A DNA stretch of 64,000 bases from Mycolicibacterium grossiae (GTDB lineage Bacteria; Actinomycetota; Actinomycetes; Mycobacteriales; Mycobacteriaceae): contig NZ_CP043474.1 in the NCBI RefSeq assembly GCF_008329645.1, positions 3,782,001 to 3,846,000 on the forward strand, read 5' to 3'. Position numbers and translations under genes: made by a program. The notes under the pieces are model-generated. The model saw only the letters and a list, made by a program, of their open reading frames with translations, was not told the DNA's origin and did not search any database. Below, one piece after another: positions 49,380 through 62,600 of this stretch; the first letter of the stretch is position 1, and every line of letters starts with the position of its first letter.

Positions 49380-51245
49380 GTGTCCGAACAGGCGTCCAGT
49401 TCGAAGCTCGGCGTCGCTGAGTCCGACCGGGAGCAGTGGCGCGCCGCCGTGGCGGGCGTGCTGGCCAAGAGCCGCCGCACCGATCCCGCCGACCTCGGCG
49501 CCCAGCCCGAGCAGCTGCTCGACTCGGCCACCTACGAGGGCTTCCCGATCCGCCCGCTGTACACGATCCTCGACAGCCAGCCCGAGCCGCCGCTGCCCGG
49601 CCGGTGGCCGTTCATCCGCGGCGGCGACGCCACCCGGGACGTCAAGGCCGGATGGAAGGTGGCCGAGACGTTCCCGCTGCCGGGGCAGGCCTCGGCCCGC
49701 GAGGGCAACGGCACGGTGCTCGGCGCGCTCACCGAGGGCACCAGTGCGCTGGTCCTGCGCGTCGGCGGCAACGACGGGGTTCCGGCCGCACACCTCGACC
49801 AGCTGCTGGAGGGGGTCTTCCTGGAGCTGGTGCCGATCGTGCTGGACGCCGGGGACGAATTCGCCGCCGCGTCGCGCGCCGTGCTGAGCCTGCTCGGCGG
49901 GCTCGACGCCGACCGTCGCGGCCGGCTGTCGGTGGACCTCGGTGCCGATCCGCTGACCGCTCCGCTGTCCGGTCGGTCCGCTCCGTCGGTCGACGAGGTG
50001 CTGTCCACCGCCGACGAGGCGCGTGGCCACGGCGTTGGGGTGCGGTCGGTGACGGTCGACGGGCCCGCCTTCCACGACCTCGGCGCGAGCGCCTCCTGGG
50101 AACTCGGCGCGGCCGTCGCCGCGGGTGTCGCCTACCTCCGCCTGCTCACCGACCACGGGCTGACCGCGGCGGATGCGCTGCGGCAGATCAGCTTCCGCTT
50201 CGCCGCCGACGACGACCAGTTCATGTCGATCGCCAAACTGCGTGCGGCACGCCAACTCTGGGCCCGCGTGGCCGAGGTGGTCGGCGCCCCCGAGGCCGGG
50301 GCGGCCACCCTGCACGCGGTGACCTCGCGACCGATGATGACCCAGCGCGACCCGTGGGTGAACATGCTGCGCACCACGCTGGCCGCCTTCGCCGCCGGCG
50401 TGGGTGGCGCCGACACGGTCGGCGTGCACACCTTCGACAGCGCCATCCCCGGCGGCCTGCCCGGCACCGCGACGACGTTCGCCCGGCGCATGGCCCGCAA
50501 CACCCAGCTGCTGCTGCTCGAGGAGTCGCACGTCGGCCGGGTGCTCGACCCGGCGGGCGGCTCCTGGTTCGTCGAGGACCTCACCCGCGCGCTCGCCGAC
50601 CGGGCATGGGCGCACGTCCGGGAGATCGAGGCCCGCGGCGGCTTCGAGGCCGCCCGCGACCACGTCCGGTCCCGCATCGAGGAGGTCCGCGAGGCACGGC
50701 GCACCGACGTCGCCCACCGGCGCACCGCGGTCACCGGCGTCAGCGAGTTCCCCAACCTCGCCGAGGCGCCGCTGCCCCGGACCGACGCCGACGCCGCGGT
50801 GCTGCGCTACGGGGCGGACTTCGAGGCGCTGCGCAACCGGTCCGACGCCCACCTCGCGGCCCACGGCGCGCGGCCGACCGTCCTGCTGCTGCCGCTGGGC
50901 CCGCTCGCCGAGCACAACGTCCGCACGACGTTCGCGGCGAACCTGCTGGCGGCCGGGGGCATCGAGGCCGTCAACCCCGGCCCGCTCGACGCGGCGGGTG
51001 TGAACCGCGCGGTCGCCGACGCCGGCGGTGCGCCGGCCGCGGTGATCTGCGGGACCAATGCGCGCTACGCCGAGGAGGCCGCCGACGTCGTCCGCTCCGC
51101 ACGGGCCGCCGGGGTGGCGCACGTGTACCTCGCCGGACCGGAGAAGGCGATCGGCGACGCCGGCGAGCGGCCCGACGACTACCTCACCGCCACGATCGAC
51201 GCCGTCGCCGCGCTGTCGACCCTGCTCACCCGATTGGGGGCCTGA
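49380..51245 (+). CDS. mutA: Methylmalonyl-CoA mutase small (beta) subunit
   Basis: Non-catalytic partner subunit of adenosylcobalamin-dependent methylmalonyl-CoA mutase. The 621-residue protein resembles MutB in its TIM-barrel part (PLYTILDSQPEPPLPGRWPFIRGGD, ISFRFAADDDQFMSIAKLRAARQLWARV, GVHTFDSAIPGG, ARNTQLLLLEESHVGRVLDPAGGSW), but the cobalamin DxHxxG motif is missing from its C-terminal Rossmann region, as expected. The GTG at 49380 has GGGGAG 5 nt upstream; an ATG at 49326 lies before the predicted transcription start. It is 1 bp from mutB. Confidence 0.94.
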   Translation: MSEQASSSKLGVAESDREQWRAAVAGVLAKSRRTDPADLGAQPEQLLDSATYEGFPIRPLYTILDSQPEPPLPGRWPFIRGGDATRDVKAGWKVAETFPLPGQASAREGNGTVLGALTEGTSALVLRVGGNDGVPAAHLDQLLEGVFLELVPIVLDAGDEFAAASRAVLSLLGGLDADRRGRLSVDLGADPLTAPLSGRSAPSVDEVLSTADEARGHGVGVRSVTVDGPAFHDLGASASWELGAAVAAGVAYLRLLTDHGLTAADALRQISFRFAADDDQFMSIAKLRAARQLWARVAEVVGAPEAGAATLHAVTSRPMMTQRDPWVNMLRTTLAAFAAGVGGADTVGVHTFDSAIPGGLPGTATTFARRMARNTQLLLLEESHVGRVLDPAGGSWFVEDLTRALADRAWAHVREIEARGGFEAARDHVRSRIEEVREARRTDVAHRRTAVTGVSEFPNLAEAPLPRTDADAAVLRYGADFEALRNRSDAHLAAHGARPTVLLLPLGPLAEHNVRTTFAANLLAAGGIEAVNPGPLDAAGVNRAVADAGGAPAAVICGTNARYAEEAADVVRSARAAGVAHVYLAGPEKAIGDAGERPDDYLTATIDAVAALSTLLTRLGA

Positions 51246-51246
51246 G

Positions 51247-53538
<2,292 letters not shown>

Positions 53539-54552
53539 ATGAGCGACGCCCCGAGGGCGGACGGCGTCGAGCAGCTGGCGGGCGCCCTCCGAGACGGAGA
53601 CCGTTCGGCGCTGGCGCGCGCGATCACGCTGGTGGAGTCCACCCGCGCCGACCATCGTGACCGGGCGCAGGAGCTGCTGCTGGAGTTGACGCCACACGCC
53701 GGGGGCGCCCACCACGTCGGCATCACCGGCGTGCCGGGTGTCGGCAAGTCGACGACGATCGAGGCGCTCGGCATGTACCTCATCGAGCGGGGTCACCGCG
53801 TCGCGGTCGTCGCCGTCGACCCGTCGTCGACCCGTACCGGCGGGTCGATCCTGGGGGACAAGACCAGGATGGCGCGGCTGGCGGTGCATCCGGACGCCTA
53901 CATCCGGCCGTCGCCGACGTCGGGCACGCTCGGCGGCGTCGCCAAGGCGACGCGGGAGACCATCGTGCTGCTGGAGGCGGCCGGCTACGACGTCATCCTG
54001 GTGGAGACCGTCGGCGTCGGGCAGTCCGAGGTCGCGGTCGCCAACATGGTCGACACCTTCGTCTTCCTGACCCTCGCGCGCACCGGTGACCAGTTGCAGG
54101 GCATCAAGAAGGGCGTGCTCGAACTCGCCGACGTGGTCGTGGTCAACAAGGCCGACGGACCGCACGCCATCGAGGCCAAGGCGGCCGCCCGGGAACTGGC
54201 CGGCGCCATCCGGTTGATCTACCCCCGCGAGACCCTGTGGCGGCCACCGGTCCTCACGACGAGCGCCGTGACGGGCGACGGGCTGCCGGAGCTGTGGGAG
54301 ACGGTGCTCGACCACCGCCGGGTGCTCACCGATGCGGGCGAGTTCGACGCCCGACGCCGGGCCCAGCAGGTCGACTGGACCTGGTCGATGGTCCGCGACG
54401 CGGTGCTCGACCGGGTGGCATCGCACCCCGACGTCAAGGCCATCCGTGCCGACGTCGAACGCCAGGTGCGCGACGGCGACCTCACGCCGACCCTGGCGGC
54501 GCAGCGGATCCTCGACGCCGCCGCCGGTGAAGGGCGAGGACCGACGCCCTAA
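53539..54552 (+). CDS. meaB: MeaB, G3E GTPase chaperone of methylmalonyl-CoA mutase
   Basis: GTPase that gates cofactor loading and protects the mutase from inactivation. The 337-residue protein shows Walker A GVPGVGKST (64-72), VVAVDPSSTRTGGSILGDKTRM, the switch DVILVETVGVGQSE and the base-recognition VVVNKADG. The ATG abuts the mutB stop. In M. tuberculosis a mazEF4 toxin-antitoxin pair is, as I recall, inserted between mutB and this gene; here it is absent. Confidence 0.95.
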   Translation: MSDAPRADGVEQLAGALRDGDRSALARAITLVESTRADHRDRAQELLLELTPHAGGAHHVGITGVPGVGKSTTIEALGMYLIERGHRVAVVAVDPSSTRTGGSILGDKTRMARLAVHPDAYIRPSPTSGTLGGVAKATRETIVLLEAAGYDVILVETVGVGQSEVAVANMVDTFVFLTLARTGDQLQGIKKGVLELADVVVVNKADGPHAIEAKAAARELAGAIRLIYPRETLWRPPVLTTSAVTGDGLPELWETVLDHRRVLTDAGEFDARRRAQQVDWTWSMVRDAVLDRVASHPDVKAIRADVERQVRDGDLTPTLAAQRILDAAAGEGRGPTP

Positions 54553-54592
54553 CGGATCGATAACGCACGGGTATGCGCTCACGGGCCGTCTG

Positions 54593-54598
54593 TATGGT
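54593..54598 (+). promoter_or_regulatory. Putative -10 box of lipL (leaderless type)
   Basis: TATGGT followed by CGACGG and the GTG at 54605: exact leaderless spacing. It separates lipL transcription from the mut operon. Confidence 0.55.
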
Positions 54599-54604
54599 CG
54601 ACGG

Positions 54605-55873
54605 GTGACCCGAGCAACGGTCCGGGAGCGCGACGAGGCGCTTCCGCACGGCGTCCAGGGGGCTGCGGACGCCAATTTCGCCTGCGCGGTCCGTGCCTTT
54701 GCGCAGCTGTTCCCGCATCCGCGACTCGGCGGCGGGGCGCTCGCGGTGTACCTCGACGGCGAACCGGTCGTCGACGTGTGGACCGGCTGGTCGGACCGGC
54801 GCGGTCGACGGCACTGGACGGCCGACACGGCGCCGATGGTGTTCTCGGCGACCAAGGGGGCGGCGTCGACGGTGATCCACCGGCTCGCCGACCGGGGACT
54901 CATCGACTACGAGGCGCCGGTGGCCGAGTACTGGCCGGCGTTCGGGGCCAACGGGAAGTCGCGCGTCACGGTGCGCGAACTCATGCGGCACCGCGCCGGG
55001 CTCTCCCAACTCAATCGGATGACGGCGGCCGACCTGATGGATCACCTCCGGATGGAGGAGCGGTTGGCGGCCGCGCCGATGGGCCTGTTCCGCGGCCGGC
55101 CGGCCTATCACGCGATCACCTACGGCTGGCTGATGTCGGGACTCGCCCGGGCAGTGACCGGGCGGGGCATGCGCGACCTGTTCCGCACCGAACTCGCCGC
55201 ACCGCTCGACACCGACGGCATCCACCTCGGGCGCCCGCCCGCCGGTGCGCCGACGACGCCGGCCCGCATCATCGGGCCGCAGAGCCGGCTGCAGAACCCG
55301 GTGTTCAACGCGGTCGCACCGCACGTTGCGGCGCTGCCGTTCTCGGGCGGCTTCGGCTCGCTCTACATTCCGGGGATCAAGGCGATGGTGCAGGGGGACA
55401 CCCCGCTGCTCGACACCGAACTGCCCGCCGCGAACGGCGTGATCACCGCGCGGGCGCTGGCCCGCATGTACGGCGCCATCGCCAACGGCGGCGAGGTCGG
55501 CGGCACGCGCTTCCTCTCCCGAGAGCTCACCGGACGCCTCGTCGGGCCCCGCAGCCTGTATCCCGACGGCAGCCTCTTCATGCCCATGTCGTTCCATCTC
55601 GGCTATCACGGCCTGCCCTTCGGCAACCTCATGCCCGGTTTCGGACACGTGGGTCTCGGTGGTTCACTGGGATGGGCGGACCCTGCCACGGGACTCGCCT
55701 TCGGCTTCGTCCACAACCGGCTGCTGACGCCGATGGTGGTCGGCGATCAGGCCGGCTTCGTTGCGACCGCCGCGTTGATCCGGCGCGGTGTGACGCGGGC
55801 GCGCAAGCACGGTTACATCCCGATCGCCGGATTCGGCGCCCCGTTCGGCGATGTGACGCAGACCGCAGTCTGA
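54605..55873 (+). CDS. lipL: Beta-lactamase-fold esterase/lipase LipL
   Basis: Family VIII-type serine esterase with the class C beta-lactamase fold. The 422-residue protein has the nucleophile motif SATK (Ser81-Lys84) in MVFSATKGAAS, the tyrosine in YHAITYGWLMSGLARAVTG as the likely second catalytic element, and HVGLGGSLGWADPATGLAFGFVHN near the C-terminus in place of the KTG motif. There is no signal peptide. The GTG start is set by the -10 box. Equivalent to Rv1497; the natural substrate is unknown. Confidence 0.88.
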   Translation: MTRATVRERDEALPHGVQGAADANFACAVRAFAQLFPHPRLGGGALAVYLDGEPVVDVWTGWSDRRGRRHWTADTAPMVFSATKGAASTVIHRLADRGLIDYEAPVAEYWPAFGANGKSRVTVRELMRHRAGLSQLNRMTAADLMDHLRMEERLAAAPMGLFRGRPAYHAITYGWLMSGLARAVTGRGMRDLFRTELAAPLDTDGIHLGRPPAGAPTTPARIIGPQSRLQNPVFNAVAPHVAALPFSGGFGSLYIPGIKAMVQGDTPLLDTELPAANGVITARALARMYGAIANGGEVGGTRFLSRELTGRLVGPRSLYPDGSLFMPMSFHLGYHGLPFGNLMPGFGHVGLGGSLGWADPATGLAFGFVHNRLLTPMVVGDQAGFVATAALIRRGVTRARKHGYIPIAGFGAPFGDVTQTAV

Positions 55874-56632
55874 CCCACCAGCGACGCCGTCGCGGTAGCG
55901 CAAGACAGCGGCTCGCACACCCTATGTCGTTGCGGTGCAAGGCGTTACGGTGCAATACATTGGGCCGGTATGCTTTGCCGGGCGAAAACCTACCATCGGA
56001 TCGTTGTGTTGCTGGTGCGTCATGTGGTGCACCTGGTCGTTACTCGGCCCCTGATAGCCAGATCCAGGATGGTAAGTCACTCTAAGCACCTCCTGTGGCG
56101 CCGGTAACACCTTCGATCGGCTAATAGATACCATCTGCCCAATTGACGCTAGCTGGCCTTTTCGTTGACGGCGACCGCGAAGTGGCAAACACAGTCCGCT
56201 ATCAGGATGCGAACGGACGGTGACCAGCAGGCAACGTGGACACCTGTCTATTAGATAGCCAAACAATTTGCTAGAACGCATGAAGGCGAATTAAGAGTCT
56301 GCTGCGCCCAGAATCGCCAGATTTGAACGCAGGGGTTAATTTGTCGCATCGCCGCTGCTCAGAGGCCTGATTGGTGTAGAGAAGACGAATCGGCATCGCG
56401 GGGTGTAACCTTTCGGCCGAGCAAAGGTTGTAACGGATTCGCAGACGTTGATTTGCTGAGGTAGCTGGCAGACGGTCTCCGGGTTACGTAACGTCCCACC
56501 TGAAACAAGCGAATGTCGACGGGAAGCGAGGTAGCGCGGCACACATGCGGCGAGATCATCTTTGACGCTGACGCTAACGCGCTGCTCCCGGGTCGGGTTC
56601 TTGAGATTCGTTCGTAGAAGAGGTTGAAATTC
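55874..56632 (+). other. 759-bp AT-richer intergenic leader upstream of the PKS gene
   Basis: No convincing coding region. Base composition is visibly less GC-rich than the flanking genes. Structures seen: near-identical direct repeats GTTGCGGTGCAA (55929-55940) and GTTACGGTGCAA (55944-55955) with 15-bp period; a perfect hairpin AACCTTT (56407-56413) / AAAGGTT (56423-56429) with a 9-nt loop; the palindrome GTTACGTAAC (56483-56492); and several scattered GTAAC words. Long AT-rich leaders before lipid PKS genes often bind nucleoid proteins such as Lsr2 in mycobacteria, so it is probably a complex promoter region; possible small RNAs cannot be judged. Confidence 0.6.
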
Positions 56633-59600
56633 GTGGTTGACACTCCGGTCACCCCGGTCGCAGTCATCGGTATGGGCTGCCGTCTGCCCGGGGGCATCGA
56701 CTCCCCGGCGGAGCTGTGGGACGCGCTGCTGAGTGGGCTGGACACGGTGACCAAGGTTCCGCTGGACCGCTGGGACGCCGAGGAGTACTACGACCCCGAG
56801 CCCGGCGTTCCGGGCCGCTCGGTGTCCAAGTGGGGCGCGTTCCTCGCCGACATCGCCGGCTTCGACGCCGACTTCTTCGGCATCAGCGAGCGCGAGGCCA
56901 CCTCGATCGACCCGCAGCACCGCCTGCTGCTGGAGACCGCGTGGGAGGCCATCGAGCACGCCGGCATCGACCCGGCCACGCTGGCGTCCACGCTGACCGG
57001 TGTCTTCGTCGGCATGACGCACGCCGACTACCAGCTGCTCGCCGCCGACGCCGGCGCCGTCGAGGGCCCGTACGGCTTCACCGGCAACAACTTCAGCCTC
57101 GCCTCCGGGCGCATCGCCTACCACCTCGGCGTGCACGGCCCGGCGTTCACCGTCGACTCCGCGTGCTCGTCGAGCCTGCTCGCCGTGCACCAGGCCTGCC
57201 GCAGCCTGCACGAGGGCGAGAGCGACCTCGCGCTGGCCGGTGGCGTGTCGATCATGCTCGAGCCGCGCAAGATGTCCTCCGGGTCCGCGCAGGGCATGCT
57301 CTCGCCGACGGGTCACTGCCATGCCTTCGACGTCAACGCCGACGGCTTCGTCAGTGGCGAGGGCTCGGCGATGGTGCTGCTCAAGCGCCTCGACGACGCG
57401 CTGGCGGCCGGCGACCGCGTGCTGGCGGTCATCCGCGGCACGGCGTCCAACCAGGACGGCCACACCGTCAACATCGCCGTCCCGTCGCGCACCGCGCAGG
57501 TCGACGTGTACCGCGCGGCGCTGGCGGCCGGTGGCGTCGACCCCACCACGGTCGGCTACGTCGAAGCCCACGGCACCGGTACCCCGGTCGGCGACCCCAT
57601 CGAGTACGCCAGCCTCGCCGACGTCTACGGCACGGCCGGACCGTGCGTGCTCGGCTCGGTCAAGACCAACCTCGGGCACGGCCAGTCGGCGTCGGGTGCC
57701 ATCGGCCTGATCAAGGCCGTGCTGGCGCTGCAGCACGGCGAGGTGCCCAAGAACCTGTACTTCACCGGTCTGCCGGAGGAAATGGCCGGCGTCGAGACCA
57801 ACCTCTTCGTCCCGGTCGAGACCACCGCCTGGCCGGCCGCGGGCGAGGTGCGCCGCGCCGCCGTGTCGTCCTACGGTCTGTCCGGCACGAACGTGCACGC
57901 CGTGCTGGAGGCGGCGCCGGCGGGCCCGTCACCCCGCGTCGTCGAGCCCGCCACCAACGGCCACGTCGCCACGGCCTCCGGGCCCCTGCTGTTCCCGCTG
58001 TCGGCCACCACGGTCGAGGAGCTGCGCCGCACCGCCGGCCGGCTGGCCGACTGGGTCGCCGGCAGGCCCACCAACGGCAGCGCGGGCGCCGAACTCACCG
58101 AGCTGACCGACCTGGCGTACACGCTGGCGCGTCGCCGTGCCCACCGCCCGGTCCGCACCGTCGTGATCGCCGCCCATCGCGAAGAGCTGGTGGCTGCGCT
58201 GCGCGGCGTCGCCGAGGGCGAGGACCCGCGAGAGCCGGCGGTTGCCGCGGGTGACCGCGGTCCGGTGTGGGTGTTCTCCGGCCAGGGTTCGCAGTGGGCG
58301 GCCATGGGCGCCGAGCTGCTCACCTCCGAGCCGGAGTTCGCGCGCGCCGTCGCCGAGATCGAACCGCTGATCGCCGCCGAGTCCGGCTTCTCGGTGACCG
58401 AGGCGATGTCGTCGCCGTCGGTGGTCACCGGCATCGACAGGGTCCAGCCGACCGTGTTCGCCGTGCAGGTCGCCCTGGCGGCCACGCTGCGGTCCTACGG
58501 GGTCACGCCGGGCGCCGTCATCGGCCACTCGATGGGCGAGGCCGCCGCGGCCGTCGTGGCGGGCGCGCTGTCGCTGGCCGACGGCGTCAAGGTAATCAGC
58601 CGCCGCTCCCGCCTCATGGCCACGGTGTCCGGCTCGGGCGCCATGGCGTCGGTCGAGCTGCCCGCCCAGCAGGTGCTGTCCGAACTCGCGTCGCGCGGCG
58701 TCACCGACGTCGTGCTGTCGGTGGTCGCCTCGCCGCAGTCCGCGGTGGTGGGCGGCAACAAGGAGTCGATCCGCGCGCTCGTCGCCGAGTGGGACGCCCG
58801 CGGCATCATGGCCCGCGAGGTCGCCGTCGACGTGGCGTCGCACTCGCCGCAGGTCGATCCGATCCTCGACGAGCTGACCGAGGTGCTCGAGGACCTCGAG
58901 CCCATGGAGCCGAGCGTGCCGTACTACTCGGCCACGCTCTACGACCCGCGCGACTTCCCGGAGTTCGACGCCTACTACTGGGTGGACAACCTGCGCCACG
59001 CGGTGCGCTTCGCGGCCGCCGTGCAGGCCGCCCTCGAGGACGGCTACCGCGTCTTCGGCGAGCTGTCCCCGCACCCGCTGCTGACCCACGCCGTGGACCA
59101 GAACGCACGCAGCCTCGACGTTCGCCTCGCCGCGCTGGCGAGCGTGCGGCGCGAGCAGAAGCTGCCCTATGGTCTGCGCGAGTTCGTCGCCGACCTGCAC
59201 GTGGCCGGTGCCGCGCTCGACTACTCGGTGATCTGGCCCGACGGCCGCCTGGTCGACGCGCCGCTGCCCACCTGGAACCACCCGCCGCTGATCCTGGCGC
59301 GTGAGGAGCAGGGCCACAACGCGGCCACGGTGGCGGTTCATCCGCTGCTGGGTGCCCACGTGCGCCTGCCCGAAACGCCGGAACGCCACGTGTGGCAGTC
59401 CGACGTCGGCACGGCCGCCCAGCCCTGGCTCGACGACCACCGCGTGCACGACGTCGCGGCGCTGCCCGGCGCGGCGTACTGCGAGATCGCGCTGGCCGCC
59501 GCCCGCCAGGTGCTCGGCGAGGCGTCGGTGGTGCGCGACGTGACCTTCGAGCAGATGCTGCTGCTCGAGGAGCAGTCCCCGCTGTCGGCGGTGGCGTCGG

Positions 59601-62600
59601 TCAACGCGGCCGGCGTGCTCGAGTTCGTCGTGACGACCCACGTCGAGGACGACGAGGTGCGGCGCGCGTCCGCGGTGCTCGACACGATCGCCGAGGGCGC
59701 CCAGCCCGGCGCCTACGACGTCGAGGCGCTGCTCGCGGCCCACCCGGTGCACGTCGAGGGCCACGAGCTGCGCGAGTTCTACGCCGCCCGCGGCATCGGC
59801 TACGGGGTCGCGTTCGGCGGCCTACACGCCGCCCACACCGGCGAGGGCTCCGACAGCACGGTGCTGGCCGAGGTGGCGCTGCCCGGCTCCATCCGGTCCC
59901 AGCAGGGCGCGTTCGTGACCCATCCCGCGCTGCTCGACGCCTGCTTCCAGGCCGTCGGCGCCCACCCCGACCTGTTCTCCGACGCCAGCGGTGCGCTCAT
60001 GCTGCCGCTCGGGGTCGGCGAACTCCGCGCCTACGGGTCCACCCGCAACGCGCACTACTGCTACGTCCGGCTGACCAGCGCCCAGCCCACGGCGGTCGAG
60101 GCCGACATCGACGTGCTCGACGAGCACGGTGCGGTGCTGCTGTCGGTCATCGGACTGCGCCTGGGCACCGGCGTCTCGGAGGAGGGCCAGCGCGACCGGC
60201 GCCTCAACGAGCGCCTGCTCACCATCGACTGGCGTCGCCAGGACACCCCGGTGGCCGAGATCGGCAGCGGCAGCTGGCTGGTCATCGACACCGGTGCGGG
60301 GGCCGCTCCGTTCGCCGCCGAGCTGGGCGCGGTGCTGACGGCCCGCGAGACCGACGTGACCACGCTGTCGTGGGCCGCCGACGCGGACCACGACGCCACC
60401 GTCGCGACGCTGCACGAGACGCTGACCGCCCGCCACTTCGCCGGCGTCGTGGTGGTGCAGGAGCCCGCCACCGAGGGCGTCGACGTCGTCGCCGAGGGCG
60501 TCGACCACGTCCGGCACCTGGTCCGGATCGTCCGACAGCTGCCGGAGATCCCGGGTGAGCCGCCGCGGCTGTACGTCGTGACCCGCGGCGCGCAGGCCGT
60601 GCAGTCCGACGAGGCGCCGAACCTGGCCCAGGGCGGCATCCGCGGCCTGGTCCGGGTGCTGGGCATGGAGTACCCGGCGATGCGGCCCACGCAGATCGAC
60701 GTGGACGCCGCGACCGACGTCGAGCTGGTGGCCGCCGAGCTGCTGGCCGGGTCCGACGAGGACGAGACCGCCTGGCGCGACGGCCAGTACTACACCGCGC
60801 GGCTCAACGTGACGCCGCTGCAGGCCGAGGAGCGGCACACCACGGTGGTGGCGCCCGAGCGCGACGGCATGCGGCTGCAGATCCGCACGCCCGGTGACCT
60901 GCAGTCCGCCGAGCTGGTCGCCTACGAGCGCACCGCCCCGGGCCCGGGACAGATCGAGGTCGCCGTCTCGGCGTCCAACCTCAACTTCGCCGACGTGCTG
61001 GTCGCCTACGGGCGCTACCCGTCCTTCGAGGGTCGGCTGCCGCAGCTGGGCGCCGACTTCGCGGGCGTGGTGACGGCCGTGGGCGCCGGGGTGACCGACC
61101 ACCAGATCGGCGACCGCGTCGCGGGCATCTCCGCGACCGGAGCGTGGTGCACGTTCGTCACGTGCGACGCCAACCTCGCGGTCCGCATCCCCGACGACCT
61201 GCCGGACGCGACCGCCGCGGCCGTGCCCAGCGCCCATGCCACCGCGTGGTATTCGCTGCACGACCTCGCGCGCATCTCCGCGGGCGACAAGGTGCTCATT
61301 CACTCCGCCACCGGCGGCGTGGGTCAGGCCGCCGTGGCCATCGCCAAGGCGGCCGGCGCGGAGATCTTCGCGACCGCGGGCAGCGAGGAGCGTCGGCAGC
61401 TCCTGCGCGACTGGGGCATCAAGCACGTCTACGACTCGCGGTCGATCGCGTTCGCCGACGAGATCCGGCGCGACACCGACGGGTACGGCATCGACGTGGT
61501 GCTCAACTCGTTGCCGGGCGCCGCCCAGCGCGCCGGGCTCGAGTTGCTGACCTTCGGCGGCCGCTTCGTCGAGATCGGCAAGCGCGACATCTACGGCGAC
61601 ACCAAGATGGGCCTGTTCCCGTTCCGGCGGAACCTGTCGTTCTACGCCGTCGACCTCGCGCTGCTCACCCTGGTCAGCCCGGATACGCTGCGCCGCCTGC
61701 TCGAGGACATCTACGCCGCGATCGCCGACGGCGTGCTGCCCCCGCCGCAGACCACGCACTACCCGCTGGCCAACGGCGCCAACGCCATTCGTGCGATGGG
61801 CGCTGCCGAGCACACCGGCAAGCTCGTGCTCGAGGTGCCGCGCAGCGGTCAGTACGTGGCCGTGGTTCCCGCCGAGCGGGCGCCCGCGTTCCGCACCGAC
61901 GGCTCCTACGTCGTCACCGGCGGTCTCGGTGGCCTCGGTCTGTTCCTCGCGGAGAAGATGGCCGACGCGGGCTGCGGCCGGCTGGTGCTCAACGGCCGGA
62001 GCAAGCCGTCCTCGGAGACGCAGCGCGTCATCGAGCGGCTGCGCCGCGCGGGCACCGAGGTCGAGGTCGTCCTCGGCGACGTCTCGGCCGCCGACACCGC
62101 AGGCCGCCTCGTCGCGGCGGCGACCGACACCGGCAAGCCGCTGCGCGGCGTGCTGCACGCGGCCGCGGTCATCGAGGATGCGACCCTGCCCAACATCACC
62201 GACGACCTGCTCGAGCGGGACTGGGCACCGAAGGCGCTCGGCGCCTGGCGGTTGCACGAGGCCACGGCGACGGCGCCGCTGGACTGGTTCTGCTCGTTCT
62301 CCTCGGCGGCGGCGATGGTCGGTTCGCCCGGCCAGGGCGCGTACGCGGCGGCCAACAGCTGGCTCGACGCCTTCGCCCGGTGGCGGCGCGCGCAGGGACT
62401 GCCCGCGCAGGTGGTCGCCTGGGGCGCCTGGGCGCAGATCGGTGCCGGCCAGGCCATGGCCGACAACGCCGGCATGGCCATCGACCCCGAGGACGGCGCG
62501 TTCGCCTTCGACACCCTGATGCGCCACACCCGGGTGTACAGCGGCTACGCGCCCGTCGCGGGAGCGCCGTGGCTGACGGCGTTCGCCCAGACGAGCCCGT

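Noticed and set aside
55922..56281. 119-codon open frame on the minus strand in the PKS leader
   Set aside because: No ribosome binding site, no recognisable motif, irregular composition unlike neighbouring genes, in a region that looks regulatory.
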